From contig UQNS01000008.1 of assembly GCA_900542465.1 (NCBI GenBank), positions 31,501 through 95,500 of the forward strand: a stretch of 64,000 nucleotides of DNA. Direction: 5' to 3'. This document shows, in pieces, positions 36,725 to 43,897 of the stretch. Under the pieces are notes generated by a model. It saw only the letters and a program-made list of their open reading frames with translations. It had not been told where the DNA came from and did not search any database. This DNA is from an uncultured Eubacteriales bacterium. Its GTDB lineage: Bacteria; Bacillota; Clostridia; Lachnospirales; Lachnospiraceae. The translations under genes and the position numbers were made by a program. The first letter of the stretch is position 1. The number at the start of each line of letters is the position of its first letter.

Positions 36725-36755
36725 CCGTGGCGCACTATTTTATGTGCGCATCCAT
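36725..36755 (+). promoter_or_regulatory. Candidate L13 ribosomal-protein leader hairpin
   Basis: GCGCAC (36730-36735) and GTGCGC (36744-36749) form a hairpin right after the transcription start of rplM-rpsI. Firmicutes rplM leaders are known to carry an autoregulatory L13 structure (Rfam L13_leader). Whether this one matches needs a covariance search. Confidence 0.5.
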
Positions 36756-36860
36756 AGATTTACCGTGTTGTATATAGCCACTAGCCCCGGATATATGCAT
36801 CGTATAGGTATGTCAGTTACATTTGAGATAGACCTTTTTCGATTAATCGGAGGAATATTA

Positions 36861-37289
36861 ATGAAAACAACAATGGCAAATGCTTCAACTGTAGAAAGAA
36901 AATGGTATGTAGTTGATGCATCAAAATATACAATGGGCCGCCTTGCGTCTCAGGTAGCAGCAATTTTAAGAGGCAAGAACAAGCCTTACTATACACCACA
37001 TGTAGATTGCGGTGATTACGTAGTAGTTATTAATGCTAAAGACGTAAAGCTTACAGGACACAAGATGGAGCAGAAGACTTACTTCAGTCATTCCGGCTAT
37101 ATCGGCGGTGCTAAAGAAGTTTCTATCAAAACAATGCTTGAAAAGCATCCTGAAAGAGTTTTTGAACATGCTGTAAAGGGAATGCTTCCAAAGGGAAGTC
37201 TCGGAGATCAGATGTACAGAAAGTTACACGTATATGCAGGAGCAGAGCATGAGCATCAGGCGCAGAAACCTGAAGAACTCACATTTTGA
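36861..37289 (+). CDS. rplM: 50S ribosomal protein L13
   Basis: A 142-residue ribosomal protein. The ATG at 36861 follows TCGGAGG; the frame is open back to 36690 but that part is leader. Typical L13 sequences are WYVVDASKYTMGRLASQVA, LRGKNKPYYTPHVDCGDYV, HSGYIGG and VKGMLPKGSLG. It is cotranscribed with rpsI, the conserved pair. Confidence 0.97.
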   Translation: MKTTMANASTVERKWYVVDASKYTMGRLASQVAAILRGKNKPYYTPHVDCGDYVVVINAKDVKLTGHKMEQKTYFSHSGYIGGAKEVSIKTMLEKHPERVFEHAVKGMLPKGSLGDQMYRKLHVYAGAEHEHQAQKPEELTF

Positions 37290-37307
37290 TAGAAGGAGGT
37301 AAGGAAA

Positions 37308-37712
37308 TTGGCTAAGACAGCAAACGGAGCATTCTACGGAACAGGAAGAAGAAAAAGCAGTGTTGCAAGAGTATATTTAACACCTGGCAATGGCAACATT
37401 ATCGTTAACAAAAGACCTCTTGAGGAGTACTTTGGTCTTGAGACATTAAAAGTAATAGTTAACCAGCCATTTAAAGCAACAGCTACAGAAGGCAAATTTG
37501 ACGTTAAAGTAAACGTTAAAGGCGGCGGTATTTCAGGACAGGCCGGAGCGATCCGCCATGGTATTTCAAGAGCTCTTCTTGAAGTAGATTCAGACGAATA
37601 CCGTGTAACATTAAAGCAGGCAGGATTCCTTACAAGAGATCCACGTACAAAAGAACGTAAAAAATACGGTCTCAAAAAAGCTCGTAAGGCACCTCAGTTC
37701 TCAAAGAGATAA
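37308..37712 (+). CDS. rpsI: 30S ribosomal protein S9
   Basis: A 134-residue ribosomal protein beginning with TTG after AAGGAGGT. It has the family's YGTGRRKSSVARVYL start, GGGISGQAGAIRHGI and the basic C-terminal tail ending KAPQFSKR that reaches the P-site tRNA. Confidence 0.97.
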   Translation: MAKTANGAFYGTGRRKSSVARVYLTPGNGNIIVNKRPLEEYFGLETLKVIVNQPFKATATEGKFDVKVNVKGGGISGQAGAIRHGISRALLEVDSDEYRVTLKQAGFLTRDPRTKERKKYGLKKARKAPQFSKR

Positions 37713-37743
37713 TTTCCACGTTAGCATTGAGCCTCGCGGAGAA

Positions 37744-37788
37744 CATAAAAAAACCGGAAGGGAATTCATTCCTTTCCGGTTTTTTATG
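37744..37788 (+). terminator. Terminator after rpsI
   Basis: CATAAAAAAACCGGAAGGGAA pairs with TTCCTTTCCGGTTTTTTATG; the T-rich arm completes a classical intrinsic terminator. Confidence 0.88.
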
Positions 37789-37797
37789 TTGTTCGAT

Positions 37798-37854
37798 GCG
37801 GCGAAAGCCGCGACCTCGCGCCAGCGAGGTCAGGAGGCGAAACGCTGGCGCGAG
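37798..37854. repeat. GC-rich structured non-coding element (three possible hairpins)
   Basis: A 57-base stretch far richer in G+C than its surroundings. It holds GCGGC-GAAA-GCCGC (37798-37811, a GNRA-type loop), GACCTCG-CGCCAG-CGAGGTC (37812-37831) and an alternative 12-bp perfect pairing CTCGCGCCAGCG (37815-37826) with CGCTGGCGCGAG (37843-37854). The second and third are mutually exclusive. It lies after the rpsI terminator and before the surface-protein promoter. It may be a dispersed palindromic repeat or a structured RNA; no second copy is seen in this window. Confidence 0.6.
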
Positions 37855-37886
37855 CTGATAATAATTTCTCAAAAAATATCATAAAT

Positions 37887-37915
37887 TTGACTTACACAAA
37901 AACGACTAGTATACT
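37887..37915 (+). promoter_or_regulatory. Promoter of the surface-protein gene
   Basis: TTGACT (37887-37892), 17 bases, TATACT (37910-37915); the start of transcription falls near 37922. Confidence 0.75.
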
Positions 37916-37925
37916 GGCACAGTAA

Positions 37926-37941
37926 GTTAGTTACAACTAAC
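37926..37941. promoter_or_regulatory. Operator-like palindrome at the surface-protein promoter
   Basis: GTTAGTT-AC-AACTAAC is a perfect 7-bp dyad placed just after the predicted transcription start, the position of a repressor site. The form resembles sites of DtxR- or MarR-type regulators, but the regulator is unknown. Confidence 0.6.
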
Positions 37942-37975
37942 CAAAAAGGATAGTTTTAAAGTAGGAGAAATATTT

Positions 37976-40900
37976 ATGAAAAAAATTTGGTTAAATGCAG
38001 TCTTAGGAACAGCTGCAGCAGGTATTATCACCACATCCGGTGCGTTCACGGCTATAGCCGGAGACCTTCATCATGAAGAGAAAATAACGGCAGAATACAA
38101 TTCTGCGAAAAAGACCAAGCTCACCGGGAAATTATTTAAAGAAGATACAAACGAGGATTATGCATCGAAAGAAGTCCTTGACGGTATCGAGGTGGAAAAG
38201 AACGGAAGCGAATATATTTACACGGTCAGCTTCAAAAAAATAAACATAGGAAGCTTATATAAGATCAAATATTTTACATCTGTCGAAGATGCGAAAAACA
38301 GGACAAACGGGAAAGATCTGGAGTTAAGATCTATAGGTCAGGATAAAAGTACGGTTACGATCAGGTCAGATAAAGAACTGAAAGAAGCTTATTTTCTTGT
38401 ATACTTTGACAGCATCAAGGAGATGTTCCCGGGAAATTATGAGCAGTATGAAGATATGGCTGCAGAATTAGTAAGGCTGGCAATTACCAAAAATGAGAGT
38501 GGAGGAGAGTCAGAGCCTAAAGTAAAGATCGGCGAAAGCGTCAAAATAAAAGTCACAGATGGAGGACCGGTATCACCAGACGTAAGAAGAGCGGTCGACT
38601 CATTGGGCAGAGTCATAGAGAAAGATGGCAAGAAGCACCTTCGCCTTAAATACTACAGTAAAAACGAAAACGTCGTAGGTGATGAGAAAAAACCGACGGT
38701 ATATGATTATGGACTTAGAGATCTCAGATATTCATATGAAGAATTAGAGAGCGATTCAGAGGATAAAGCGGTCGTACTTGAGAAGAAAGTAGTTGAGACC
38801 GGAAAGATCCAAAGGGGGGAGTATGTCATAACAGAAGTGGATATACCGATAGATGGAAAAGATAAGGTATATCTTTATGGTAAAGTCCTCGGAGTAAATG
38901 GACAGGAGTATTATAAATTCGGAGTCCTGACATGGGAAGGAGGGGCTAATATCCCCGATCCTGCTGAAACAAAGGTAGATACACCGCAACTGCTTAATGT
39001 TAAGCAGTTAGGCCTGAATATAAAAAGTAAAACAGACGAAAGGCTTGAGTACGATTTTGAAAAAGATGGAGAAATATTAAGTCCATATATGTCAAAGGAC
39101 GGTAAGAAATTTAAGCTGTCAGAGCCTAATCATGCCCTTAGTGCATTTTTTAAAAGAGACAATCTGGATAATACAAAGCTCAGATATATACGCTACACTC
39201 TGGATGGAAGCGAGCCTGATGCCAATTCTCCGGCAGCAGGCATAGGCTTTAGAAACAATTCTGCCAATATTTTAGCAAATAAATTTTACGAGATCGTTAT
39301 AGATCCTCTTAATGATGTAGCGGGATTCACCAAGAATGGCGGAGACGTGACTCTGAAGGTCAAAGGGTTTAATGCGGATAATAACGAAGCCAGTGAAACT
39401 AAAAAATATGTTTTTACATTTGACAGCTATTCATTGGATGAGGTCGCTGCTGAATTAACGATAGGAGGGAAGACATACCACGGTAAGCTCGACACGAACA
39501 GAGCCTACGGATTAACTGAAGATGTGCGTTTACACTCTGAAGAAGTTGGTGAAAAAGAAATAAGAGAAGCTCTGTTAAAAGACGCTGAAAAAGCGGGAAT
39601 AAAGAATGCAAGTCTTGTAAAACTCAGAGTGCTGGATTCAAAAGGTAATGTATACAGGCCTTATTACAAAAATGAATGGAATGAAGACAGAAATCCTCTT
39701 ATGCGTCTTGCCCTGAATGATTATCCTAAAGAAAATGATTCATCTGTATTTGTTTATAAAAACGGAGAATTTAGACCGGTTGCGGCATACAGGGGATACA
39801 CAGGCGTTTTTTACATGTATATAAATCAACCTGAGGGATTTTATGTCATAGGAAAGACAGAGAAACTTCTGGAAGGTCAGATAGAGAAACTGGAGAAAAA
39901 AGTAAAAGATGCCGAAGAAAAAATAAAAGATCTGGAAACCTCGAAGGAGAAGGTCAAGGTGCAGCAGGAGATAGAGGCCGCCAACAAGCTGCTTTCAAGG
40001 CCTAAATGGATAAAGCTTGAGAAAGTTATAAGGATTATCGACAATATAGACAAATATATCAAGGCTTTGGACAATGCATCACAGGATAACGAACATTTAA
40101 GCCGCAAAGCCAAAGCGTTGACAGAAATAGCCGATTCGCCGATATTAAAGGAACTTCTTACCGATGTTAAATTAAATGCAATAAATGATAAAAAAGAAAA
40201 GCTGAAGGCTGCTGCTACTGAAGATAATATAAAAGCCCTGGAGGAGGAACTTGATAAGCTGGAATATAAGCATCCTTCGAAGGAAGTAGGTTTCAGGATC
40301 CGCAGATATGATGATATAAATACAGATTCCATGGCCAACGGTGTATTTGATAATACAGGACGGCTGATCTTTGCTGGGGATAAGACATATCTTGAGATGA
40401 ACCTTAAAACTATGACGGTCCTTACAATAAGAGCACATCTGCTGCATTTATCAGCATTTAAGGATAATCTGGACAGTGGACAGCCCTTCAATGTATATTC
40501 TGTTGGAAAATTTGATGATGTAGCAAGGGATGGAAGTCTGGGCCTGTTTGACAAGAAGATACTGCTGGAATTGACGGGTGAATTAAAGCAGATATATAAT
40601 GTTCGTGTAGATAATGACGGAATGCCGGGAGCAAATCCGCAGGCCAAGTTATCCATAGAAGATATAAGTAAAGATCCTATAAAACCGAAAAATAAAAAGA
40701 ATATTGAATTTAAAGTTTCTCCTGCTAACTGGACAAGGGGTCAGGAAGGACTGGAATTTAAGGCAAATGCCAGCAATGATGATCTCATATCCGTAAAAGT
40801 TGACGGCGCGGAGCTGAGTAAAGGGGATTATAAGGTTGAATCAGGAAGTACCGTGATAACGCTTAAAAAGGAATTTTTAAGCAGACTGAAAGACGGTAAA

Positions 40901-41272
40901 CATGTCTTAAAGCTCGAGTTTAAAGAAGGAGAACGTTTTAAGGGCGGAGACGTAGCGGCGGAATTTGAAGTGAAAGAGAAAGAAAAAACACAGAAGCCGG
41001 AAGATAACAAGAAGCCTGAAGAAAATAGCAAAGATGATAATAAGTCAAGACCTGATATGAAGGACGAGAGTAAAAATGGATCTGATAACAGAGCGTCTGA
41101 TAGTGTACACGAAGAAAAGGTAAAAGACGGGAAAATATCCGAATCAGAGAAGATAGCTGCGCCTAAAACGGGAGACAGCAAGAGCAATATATTCCTTTAT
41201 GCAGTTTCATTTATTTCTCTCGGAGGTATTATCACGGGGCTTCTGTTCCGTAAAAGAAAAAGAAATATGTAA
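37976..41272 (+). CDS. Large cell-wall-anchored surface protein with LPxTG-like sorting signal
   Basis: A 1098-residue exported protein. A signal peptide ends in AIA (cleavage after about residue 28). Two beta-rich segments (about 30-170 and 185-320) follow; I cannot assign them, though the first has a weak NEAT-like look (YFLVYFDSIKEMFPG). A YTLDGSEPD motif near 402 suggests a chitobiase/FN3-like domain. Residues about 630-770 are coiled coil, then a Lys/Glu/Asn-rich, wall-spanning region (about 1000-1060). The sorting signal is APKTGD (about 1061-1066) with a hydrophobic stretch and the tail RKRKRN. It is monocistronic behind an operator-like dyad. Adhesion or metal/heme capture are both only guesses. 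Confidence 0.85.
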   Translation: MKKIWLNAVLGTAAAGIITTSGAFTAIAGDLHHEEKITAEYNSAKKTKLTGKLFKEDTNEDYASKEVLDGIEVEKNGSEYIYTVSFKKINIGSLYKIKYFTSVEDAKNRTNGKDLELRSIGQDKSTVTIRSDKELKEAYFLVYFDSIKEMFPGNYEQYEDMAAELVRLAITKNESGGESEPKVKIGESVKIKVTDGGPVSPDVRRAVDSLGRVIEKDGKKHLRLKYYSKNENVVGDEKKPTVYDYGLRDLRYSYEELESDSEDKAVVLEKKVVETGKIQRGEYVITEVDIPIDGKDKVYLYGKVLGVNGQEYYKFGVLTWEGGANIPDPAETKVDTPQLLNVKQLGLNIKSKTDERLEYDFEKDGEILSPYMSKDGKKFKLSEPNHALSAFFKRDNLDNTKLRYIRYTLDGSEPDANSPAAGIGFRNNSANILANKFYEIVIDPLNDVAGFTKNGGDVTLKVKGFNADNNEASETKKYVFTFDSYSLDEVAAELTIGGKTYHGKLDTNRAYGLTEDVRLHSEEVGEKEIREALLKDAEKAGIKNASLVKLRVLDSKGNVYRPYYKNEWNEDRNPLMRLALNDYPKENDSSVFVYKNGEFRPVAAYRGYTGVFYMYINQPEGFYVIGKTEKLLEGQIEKLEKKVKDAEEKIKDLETSKEKVKVQQEIEAANKLLSRPKWIKLEKVIRIIDNIDKYIKALDNASQDNEHLSRKAKALTEIADSPILKELLTDVKLNAINDKKEKLKAAATEDNIKALEEELDKLEYKHPSKEVGFRIRRYDDINTDSMANGVFDNTGRLIFAGDKTYLEMNLKTMTVLTIRAHLLHLSAFKDNLDSGQPFNVYSVGKFDDVARDGSLGLFDKKILLELTGELKQIYNVRVDNDGMPGANPQAKLSIEDISKDPIKPKNKKNIEFKVSPANWTRGQEGLEFKANASNDDLISVKVDGAELSKGDYKVESGSTVITLKKEFLSRLKDGKHVLKLEFKEGERFKGGDVAAEFEVKEKEKTQKPEDNKKPEENSKDDNKSRPDMKDESKNGSDNRASDSVHEEKVKDGKISESEKIAAPKTGDSKSNIFLYAVSFISLGGIITGLLFRKRKRNM

Positions 41273-41289
41273 GGCAAAAGAAAAAGGCG

Positions 41290-41298
41290 TGATATAAT
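41290..41298 (+). promoter_or_regulatory. Possible extended -10 promoter of thiM-thiE
   Basis: TGATATAAT gives TATAAT at 41293-41298 with an extended TG, but no -35 is visible. The 58-base gap is too short for, and does not contain, a TPP riboswitch. Confidence 0.4.
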
Positions 41299-41330
41299 TG
41301 CACTGATAAATAGATCTGTTTGGAGGTATT

Positions 41331-42152
41331 ATGTTAGGTGCATATTTAGATAAGGTCAGAAAAGAAACGCCTTTAGTCCATAATATAACTAATTATGTAA
41401 CGGTAAATGATGTGGCAAATGTTATTCTGGCAGCAGGCGCCAGTCCTATCATGTCAGATGAGGCGGAAGATGTGGAGGATATTGTTTCCATCTGTGGAGG
41501 TCTCAATATAAACATAGGGACTCTCAACAGGGATACTATAAATGGGATGTTTGCTGCGGGAAGAAAGGCCAGAGATCTGGGAAAAGTAAGACTGCTTGAC
41601 CCGGTAGGAGCAGGCGCCAGCAGGCTCAGAACTGAGACCGCTTTTGCTCTTGCAGAAGAGATAGGGTTCACCTGTATCAGGGGAAATATCTCTGAGATAA
41701 AAAGTCTTATAGCAGGAACAGGTACAACAAAGGGCGTAGATGCGGATGCGGCAGATGCTGTAACAGAAAGCAACACTAACCGTCTGGCAGATACTGCCAG
41801 ACGGTTTGCGGTAAAGAGATCATGCATCGTGGTGATCACAGGTGCAATAGATCTGGTAAGTGATGGAGATATATGTTATGTAATAAAAAACGGACGTCCT
41901 GAAATGAGTAAGATCACAGGAACAGGATGTCAGCTCTCGGGACTTATTACAGCATTTATAGCAGCCAGCCCGAGTGAAAAAGTTCATGCCGCGGCAAGCG
42001 CAGTGGCATGTATGGGATATGCAGGAGAAATAGCCTGGAAAAATATGCTTCCGTCTGACGGGAATGCAACATATAGAAATCGTATAATAGACGCTGTATA
42101 CAATATGACCGGCACTGGTCTTGATCAGGGAGCTAGGTATGAAATTAAGTAA
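41331..42152 (+). CDS. thiM: Hydroxyethylthiazole kinase
   Basis: A 273-residue ribokinase-fold enzyme that phosphorylates hydroxyethylthiazole for thiamine salvage. The start (KETPLVHNITNYVTVNDVAN) is diagnostic. GASPIMSDEAEDVEDI binds the thiazole, and VVITGAIDLV and KITGTGCQLSGLI hold the ATP and catalytic (GTGC) sites. It overlaps thiE by 14 bases. A perfect 11-bp palindrome lies inside the gene at 41780-41804. Confidence 0.95.
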   Translation: MLGAYLDKVRKETPLVHNITNYVTVNDVANVILAAGASPIMSDEAEDVEDIVSICGGLNINIGTLNRDTINGMFAAGRKARDLGKVRLLDPVGAGASRLRTETAFALAEEIGFTCIRGNISEIKSLIAGTGTTKGVDADAADAVTESNTNRLADTARRFAVKRSCIVVITGAIDLVSDGDICYVIKNGRPEMSKITGTGCQLSGLITAFIAASPSEKVHAAASAVACMGYAGEIAWKNMLPSDGNATYRNRIIDAVYNMTGTGLDQGARYEIK

Positions 42153-42789
42153 AGAAAAGCTCATTGAATGCCTGAAACTATATGGTGTAACGGACAGAAG
42201 ATGGCTGAAAGGTGGAAAGCTAGCAGATCAGGTAAAGAAGACTCTGGATGGAGGAACGACCATGATACAGCTAAGAGAAAAAGCTCTGGATAAAGTAGCT
42301 TTCCTGCAGGAGGCCATAGAGATAGGCAGCATATGCAGGTCAAGGGGTATTCCGTTCATAATTAATGATAATGTTGAAATTGCAGTTGGATCGGATGCTG
42401 ACGGAGTTCATGTAGGACAGTCCGATATGGAGGCAGGAAATGTCAGAAAGCTCATAGGGGGCGATAAGATCCTCGGGGTATCTGCTCATACAGTAGAGCA
42501 GGCTGTACTTGCAGAGAAAAACGGTGCTGATTATCTGGGAGTCGGAGCGGTATTCCCGACCGATTCAAAAGATGATGCGGAATTGGTACCTGTCGAAGTA
42601 TTAAAAGAAATATGCAAGGCAGTGGATATTCCCGTCGTTGCAATAGGAGGAATAACAGCTGACAATGTACGCCTTTTAAAAGATTCGGGGATAGTTGGTG
42701 CTGCGCTTATAAGCGCCTTATTCGGTCAGAAGGATATAGAGGCCGGAACGAGACATATGCGTTATATGATAGACGATATTTTAAAATAG
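42139..42789 (+). CDS. thiE: Thiamine-phosphate synthase
   Basis: A 216-residue TIM-barrel enzyme joining thiazole phosphate and pyrimidine pyrophosphate to thiamine phosphate. Start 42139 has AGGGAG upstream inside thiM; the frame start at 42121 lacks a site. Motifs: TMIQLREKALD, FIINDNVEIAVGSDADGVHVGQSDM, GADYLGVGAVFPTDSK and VAIGGITADN. With thiM it forms a salvage pair. Confidence 0.95.
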   Translation: MKLSKEKLIECLKLYGVTDRRWLKGGKLADQVKKTLDGGTTMIQLREKALDKVAFLQEAIEIGSICRSRGIPFIINDNVEIAVGSDADGVHVGQSDMEAGNVRKLIGGDKILGVSAHTVEQAVLAEKNGADYLGVGAVFPTDSKDDAELVPVEVLKEICKAVDIPVVAIGGITADNVRLLKDSGIVGAALISALFGQKDIEAGTRHMRYMIDDILK

Positions 42790-42846
42790 CTTATATACTA
42801 TTTAGTGAATGTGTTAAAAAGCTGTATAAATAGAGGCTTTGCAGGT

Positions 42847-42875
42847 TTGACGCATAAACAAAAAAATGTTATTAT
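42847..42875 (+). promoter_or_regulatory. Promoter of the predicted small RNA / lgt leader
   Basis: TTGACG (42847-42852), 17 bases, TATTAT (42870-42875). Transcription would begin about 42880-42883. Confidence 0.75.
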
Positions 42876-42879
42876 TTCA

Positions 42880-42962
42880 GGCAATAAACAGTAGGACGTA
42901 GAAGTTGCTGACTGTAGCCATCTCTGAAAAAAGAAGCGTCGCTATATGCGGCGCTTCTTTTA
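42880..42962 (+). ncRNA. Predicted small structured RNA or attenuated leader, unknown family
   Basis: A promoter on one side and an intrinsic terminator on the other define about 80 bases. The 5' half folds with GGC (42880-42882) to GCC (42917-42919) and ACAGT (42888-42892) to ACTGT (42911-42915), enclosing the loop AGGACGTAGAAGTTGCTG. The 3' half is the terminator. I do not recognise it as a known riboswitch or sRNA. It could act in trans or, by read-through, in cis on lgt. Confidence 0.5.
42931..42962 (+). terminator. Intrinsic terminator inside the lgt leader
   Basis: GAAGCGTCGC (42933-42942) pairs with GCGGCGCTTC (42948-42957) around TATAT, followed by TTTTAT. Confidence 0.85.
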
Positions 42963-42979
42963 TAAAAAACACAAAAAAA

Positions 42980-43019
42980 TAATGCAGTCACATGAGGGGG
43001 GGTAAGTGTGACTGCATTA
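42980..43019 (+). other. Long hairpin with a G7 loop in the lgt leader
   Basis: TAATGCAGTCACA (42980-42992) pairs perfectly with TGTGACTGCATTA (43007-43019). The 14-base loop contains seven consecutive G (42996-43002). A CCCGC-ATTAA-GCGGG hairpin follows two bases later, and its CCC could pair with the loop. Function unknown. Confidence 0.6.
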
Positions 43020-43126
43020 ACCCGCATTAAGCGGGGGCGATGATATTGATATAAATGATGATGAATCATTTACAGGAAAATGTTAACATAGATATTAAAA
43101 TAATGCAAGTAACCAGGGGGTACTAG

Positions 43127-43897
43127 ATGAAAAGTGTTTTGTTTAACATAGGACCGTTTCCTGTACACGGATATGGGACTATGATAGCCATAGGCATCGT
43201 AGCTGCAATGCTCGTAGGTATGTTCAGAGCAAAGAGAGCAGGACTGAATGCAGATCATGTCTGGGGACTTGGATTTGTAGGTATGATAAGCGGATTTGCA
43301 GGAGGAAAACTCCTGTATATCTTAGTAGAATGGAAGCAGTTTCTGATCGATCCAAAGTCTGTTCTTGGCTCCTCCGGTTTTGTGGTATATGGAGGTATCG
43401 GCATAGGGCTTGCATGTGTGATCATTTACTGCAGGGTCAAGAAGATATCATTTTTGGAGTATATAGATGTTATAATACCATCTCTGTCTATTGGACAGGG
43501 GTTCGGAAGACTGGGGTGTCTCATGGCGGGATGCTGCTACGGGCAGGCTGCAGGGACGCATACATTCGGTGTGACCTTTCCTGCGGAAAGTCTGGCTCCT
43601 GCAGGAATTGCATTGATCCCGACACAGCTGTATTCATCTATCGGAGATTTTGCAATTGCTGTAATTCTTATTATCGTAGAAGTAAAGACGAGGAAGAAGG
43701 GCAGGACTAAGGGATCGATCTTAGCTTTATACCTTATTCTTTACAGTATAGGAAGATTTATCATCGAATTCTTCCGAGGAGATGTTAGAGGAAGCGTTGG
43801 AGAACTTTCAACATCGCAGTTTATCTCCATTTTCACATTGGCAATAGGAATAGCGCTTTATCTGATACAGAGAAGCAGAAAGGCGAAGCAGGCGTGA
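43127..43897 (+). CDS. lgt: Prolipoprotein diacylglyceryl transferase
   Basis: A 256-residue membrane enzyme that attaches diacylglycerol to the lipobox Cys of lipoproteins (such as the binding protein at 1.3 kb). Visible features are GPFPVHGYGTMIAIG at the start, the signature arginine-glycine region GQGFGRLGCLMAGCCYG and about six to seven membrane segments, ending GRFIIEFFRGDVRG. The site AGGGGG precedes its ATG. Its leader is unusually structured. It overlaps the next gene by four bases (GTGA). Confidence 0.94.
   Translation: MKSVLFNIGPFPVHGYGTMIAIGIVAAMLVGMFRAKRAGLNADHVWGLGFVGMISGFAGGKLLYILVEWKQFLIDPKSVLGSSGFVVYGGIGIGLACVIIYCRVKKISFLEYIDVIIPSLSIGQGFGRLGCLMAGCCYGQAAGTHTFGVTFPAESLAPAGIALIPTQLYSSIGDFAIAVILIIVEVKTRKKGRTKGSILALYLILYSIGRFIIEFFRGDVRGSVGELSTSQFISIFTLAIGIALYLIQRSRKAKQA

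Larger units (their letters stand above)
42790..43126 (+). other. 337-base non-coding region between thiE and lgt
   Basis: No plausible ORF. From left to right it holds a CTATTTA/TAAATAG dyad (42798-42833), a strong promoter (42847-42875), a possible small RNA ending in a terminator (42880-42962), a 13-bp hairpin with a G7 loop (42980-43019), a CCCGC/GCGGG hairpin (43021-43035), an AAATGAT/ATCATTT hairpin (43053-43071) and the lgt ribosome site. Confidence 0.8.

Noticed and set aside
36690..36860. N-terminal extension of L13
   Set aside because: It would start inside the -35 of the consensus promoter; the family starts at 36861.
39877..40656. A 259-codon antisense open frame within the surface-protein gene
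   Set aside because: It lies opposite the coiled-coil coding part, where biased codons keep the other strand open; it has no ribosome site or recognisable domain.
41273..41330. TPP riboswitch before thiM
   Set aside because: The gap is 58 bases and lacks the conserved CUGAGA and helix elements; a full TPP element needs about 100 bases.
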